From Ruminococcaceae bacterium UBA6857 (GTDB lineage: Bacteria > Bacillota > Clostridia > Oscillospirales > Acutalibacteraceae), in the NCBI GenBank assembly GCA_002451715.1, contig DKDD01000108.1:651-8603 (forward strand): a stretch of DNA of 7,953 bases, in the 5' to 3' direction. The notes beneath the pieces are model-generated. The model made no database searches, was not told the DNA's origin, and saw only the letters and a program-made list of their open reading frames with translations. A program made the position numbers and the translations under genes. Each line of letters starts with the position of its first letter. Position 1 is the stretch's first letter. Positions 5,367 to 7,953 of this stretch are shown here, piece after piece.

Positions 5367-7953
5367 TTACGCAACAATTACCCAACACATCGCAATATAA
5401 TTTCCGTCAACCGTTGTTGCTCTGATTTCGCAGGAGCCTTTTGAAACAGCGGTGACTTTTCCGTATTTATTAACGGTTGCGACTTTTGGATTCGTTGAAG
5501 TCCATTTGATTCGTTTGTTTGTTGCGTCTTCCGGAACAACCGTTGCAACAAGTTTAAGCGTGTCTTTAACGCTCATTTTGACAACGGCTTTGTTGAGCTT
5601 TATTCCGAGAACGTCGCGCTTTGTGACGGTGACAAGAATCATCGAACCTTTTCCGTTTCCGCCGTCTTTCGGCTTGCAGGTGATGATTGCTTTTCCGACT
5701 TTCAATGCGGTGAGCGTTCCGTTGGAATTAACCTTTACAACCGACGGGTCGCTCGATTCCCATTTGAGCTTTGCGCCCGAAGCGCCGGCAGGTTTAATAA
5801 CAGGTTTAAGCGTTTTCTTTGTGTTAAGCGGCAATTCGATTTTTGCGTCTTTAAAAGTTACGCTCTTAATTTTTTGAAGAGTAACCTTAACGGTGCATTT
5901 TGCGGTTTTGTTGCCGTATTTTGTTTTGCATGTGATTGTTGCCGTGCCCGGAGCAACAGCCGTAACTTTTCCGTTTGCGTTGACCTTTGCAACCTTGGGA
6001 TTGCTCGAAGTCCAGGTGACGTTCTTTACGGTTGTATCCGACGGAGTAAAAATGCAGTTGAGCTTGACCGACTTTTTAACGGCAAGGTTCATCGTTGCCT
6101 TGCTCAAAGCGATTGATTTAACCTTAACGTTTTTGACCGTTACTTCGCAGGTTGTTTTCTTTCCCGTGTCGCGTGTTGTGCAGGTGATTGTTGCCGTTCC
6201 CCTACCGACCGCGGTGACAACGCCTTTTGAATTGACGGTTGCAACCTTTTTGTTGCTTGATTTCCAAACAAGATTTTTATCGGTTGCGTTTTCGGGAAGT
6301 ACCGTTGCAACAAGCGTTCTTGAACGACCGACATAAATTGTGCAGCTGAGCTTGTTGAGCGAAACGGAAGTTGTTTTGATAACCTTGTTGATTGTGACTG
6401 TGCAAACGTCAATGAATCCACCGTCATCCGCCTGGCAGGTAATTACAACCGAACCGGGTCTTTTTGCCGTGACTGTTCCGTTTGCGTTGACCGTTGCAAG
6501 GCTGTCGTCGGAAGAAATCCATGTGACCTTTTTGTTCGTTGCGTTGAGCGGATATATTGTCGGAACAAGGGTCATCGTGCTTCCGGCATAAATTGACGCG
6601 GCGTGTTTGTTGAGGCTGATTCCCGTTGCGTCAACAACAACGTTAACTTTGCATCTTGCGGTTGCAAAACTGTTGTCGTTTGAAGTTACGGTGATAAAAG
6701 CGGAGCCTGTTCCGACCGTTCTGATGAGTCCGTAGGAATCAACGGTGACGATTTTTGTGTTGGACGATTTGAACGTTACATCTTTGAAAGTTGCGTTTGC
6801 GGGAAGAACCGAAGCCGTTAAAAGATCGGTCTTGCCGAGTCTGATTGTTGTTGAAGTTTTGCTGAGAACAAGCTTTTCGGCGCTGATTTTCGGCAAAACA
6901 GTGACCGTACACATTGATGTATATCCGCCGTCGGTTGTTTTGCAAATGATTGAAACGGTGCCCGAACCGACGCCCGTTACAACGCCGTTTTTGTCAACGG
7001 TTGCAATCCTTTCGTTGCCGGAAGTCCAGCTGTAGCCTTTGTTTGTTGCTGCCGACGGAATAACCGACGCCGAAAGTTTAACGGTTTTTGTTGTATAGAT
7101 TTCCGCGGTTTCGGGAGTTACCATAACACCGGTTACGGGAACGGTGACGGTAACGGTGCATTTTGCTGTGAAGCCGCCGTCTTCGCTTGTGCAGATGATT
7201 TCGCACTTACCGCCGTTTTTCGCGGTAACAAGACCGTTTGAATCAACAACGGCAACGTTTTCGTTTGTTGACTGCCACGTTACGTTTCTGTTGACTGCGT
7301 CGGCAGGAATAATCGTGCTGACAAGTCTTTCGGTTTTGCCGATTGAAATTGTGGTTTCGGATTTGTTGAGTCTGACATTTCCGACGCGCTGTGAAACACC
7401 GATAAGGCTGAGCGGGAAATTCTGCGCCCAGATTTTTTGAAGAAGATCGGACGGATGAGCACCGTCGATTGTGTATTCCGGAAGGAAAGCTTCCGGGTCG
7501 TTCGGGTTTGCAGAAATATCGTTGAAGTTTACATAGCCGTCATGAAGTCCCTGAGAAGCCGCCGTTGTTGCGAGCCATTCGTTGACATCAAGGGCAATTT
7601 GCCAGTCATGCTTAAATTCTTCTTCCGTGCGGACATATTTTCCGCCCGTTCCGAGATAGTCACGGGTGTTGCCTTTCCATTGAGTGATGCCGATAACGAT
7701 AACCTTTATTCCTGCGCTATGGAGTGCACTGAACGCCTTTTTAAAGTCGTTGATAATTTCCTGCGCGGTGGGCTGTTTGATCCCCGGATACTGCTGCTGA
7801 ATATCGGTGCAGACAGGGTGCATGATATCGTTCGCGCCGATTTTAATTATCGCATATTTAACGCCGGACTGAGAAATTACGTCGCGTTCAAGTCTGTCAA
7901 GCATTGATTCGCCGAAAATGAGCGAACCGTAGCCGAGACCTTCACCGCCGAGG
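5367..7953 (-). CDS. SGNH/GDSL hydrolase with eight C-terminal Big_2 domains (5' end off-window)
   Basis: The frame is open to the window edge, so the N-terminus, signal peptide and catalytic Gly-Asp-Ser block are missing. Numbering from Met at 7904, the enzyme part runs to about residue 170. Before it, visible upstream codons give Gly-Gly-Glu-Gly-Leu-Gly (block II-like). Gly-Ala-Asn-Asp at 23-26 is block III with the oxyanion Asn, and Asp147-Gly-Ala-His150-Pro is block V with the catalytic Asp and His. The Leu-Asp-Arg-Leu-Glu-Arg-Asp-Val stretch before block III resembles XynE-like SGNH esterases, so a secreted carbohydrate O-deacetylase is a reasonable inference, not shown. Eight Ig-like Big_2 domains of 82-86 residues follow to the last residue, without LPxTG motif, membrane helix or dockerin. 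Retention at the cell would have to be non-covalent. A terminator follows at once. Confidence 0.9.
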   Translation of the reverse strand, partial: LGGEGLGYGSLIFGESMLDRLERDVISQSGVKYAIIKIGANDIMHPVCTDIQQQYPGIKQPTAQEIINDFKKAFSALHSAGIKVIVIGITQWKGNTRDYLGTGGKYVRTEEEFKHDWQIALDVNEWLATTAASQGLHDGYVNFNDISANPNDPEAFLPEYTIDGAHPSDLLQKIWAQNFPLSLIGVSQRVGNVRLNKSETTISIGKTERLVSTIIPADAVNRNVTWQSTNENVAVVDSNGLVTAKNGGKCEIICTSEDGGFTAKCTVTVTVPVTGVMVTPETAEIYTTKTVKLSASVIPSAATNKGYSWTSGNERIATVDKNGVVTGVGSGTVSIICKTTDGGYTSMCTVTVLPKISAEKLVLSKTSTTIRLGKTDLLTASVLPANATFKDVTFKSSNTKIVTVDSYGLIRTVGTGSAFITVTSNDNSFATARCKVNVVVDATGISLNKHAASIYAGSTMTLVPTIYPLNATNKKVTWISSDDSLATVNANGTVTAKRPGSVVITCQADDGGFIDVCTVTINKVIKTTSVSLNKLSCTIYVGRSRTLVATVLPENATDKNLVWKSSNKKVATVNSKGVVTAVGRGTATITCTTRDTGKKTTCEVTVKNVKVKSIALSKATMNLAVKKSVKLNCIFTPSDTTVKNVTWTSSNPKVAKVNANGKVTAVAPGTATITCKTKYGNKTAKCTVKVTLQKIKSVTFKDAKIELPLNTKKTLKPVIKPAGASGAKLKWESSDPSVVKVNSNGTLTALKVGKAIITCKPKDGGNGKGSMILVTVTKRDVLGIKLNKAVVKMSVKDTLKLVATVVPEDATNKRIKWTSTNPKVATVNKYGKVTAVSKGSCEIRATTVDGNYIAMCWVIVA
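5370..7388 (-). repeat. Eight tandem Big_2 (bacterial Ig-like group 2) domain repeats
   Basis: The repeat units, in protein order, are 7388-7143, 7142-6894, 6893-6636, 6635-6387, 6386-6132, 6131-5880, 5879-5622 and 5621-5370. Each has the pattern Leu/Val-x-Lys near the start, Leu-x-(A/S/C)-x-(V/I)-x-P, a Trp-x-Ser-Ser/Thr-Asn-like strand (Phe in unit 3), Val-(D/N)-x-x-Gly-x-(V/I/L), then Gly and a final Cys/Thr-Val-x-Val strand. They are diverged rather than recently copied. Big_2 domains usually act as spacers or binding modules on surface proteins. Confidence 0.92.

Noticed and set aside
5370..7388. CRISPR-like or minisatellite array suggested by the roughly 250-bp periodicity
   Set aside because: The period is one protein domain, the units are diverged at DNA level, and the frame is open throughout.
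5452..7440. Several plus-strand open frames of 80-147 codons opposite the Big_2 array
   Set aside because: They recur with the repeat period and give the same Val/Thr/Phe/Leu-rich pseudo-protein, as expected from the complement of the Big_2 repeats.

Overview
The window looks like chromosomal DNA from a moderately low-GC Gram-positive bacterium, most plausibly a gut Clostridia / Oscillospiraceae-type Firmicute. The reasons are ribonuclease Y, purine-rich Shine-Dalgarno sites, TTG starts, sigma-A promoters with a 17-bp spacer, U-tract terminators, and a large secreted esterase carrying bacterial Ig-like (Big_2) domains. The taxon is an inference; nothing in the window fixes it.

All four genes are on the minus strand. 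In transcription order they are: a 5'-truncated SGNH/GDSL hydrolase with eight tandem Big_2 domains (7953-5367); a membrane-embedded M28-type zinc peptidase (5145-3892); an unrecognised surface protein with a signal peptide and one C-terminal membrane helix (3629-1782); and ribonuclease Y (1506-1), cut by the window edge about 15-20 residues before its usual end.

The three gaps (275, 262 and 221 bp) share one plan: a GC-rich hairpin terminator 14-18 nt after the upstream stop codon, an AT-rich spacer, a sigma-A promoter, a leader of roughly 90-125 nt, a purine-rich ribosome binding site and a TTG start. The genes therefore look like four separate transcription units, not an operon, and there is no strong reason to think they act in one pathway. 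Two make surface or secreted proteins, one is a membrane peptidase and one is a membrane-bound housekeeping RNase.

I found no RNA gene, CRISPR array, insertion sequence, phage gene or defence gene, and no convincing plus-strand gene. The best second-look items are a perfect 22-bp palindrome in the leader of the unknown surface-protein gene, a step in charge between Big_2 domains 1-4 and 5-8, the two membrane helices inserted between zinc-ligand motifs of the M28 protein, and a GC-rich 3' section of rny with different codon choice. I do not see a clear new biological system here.
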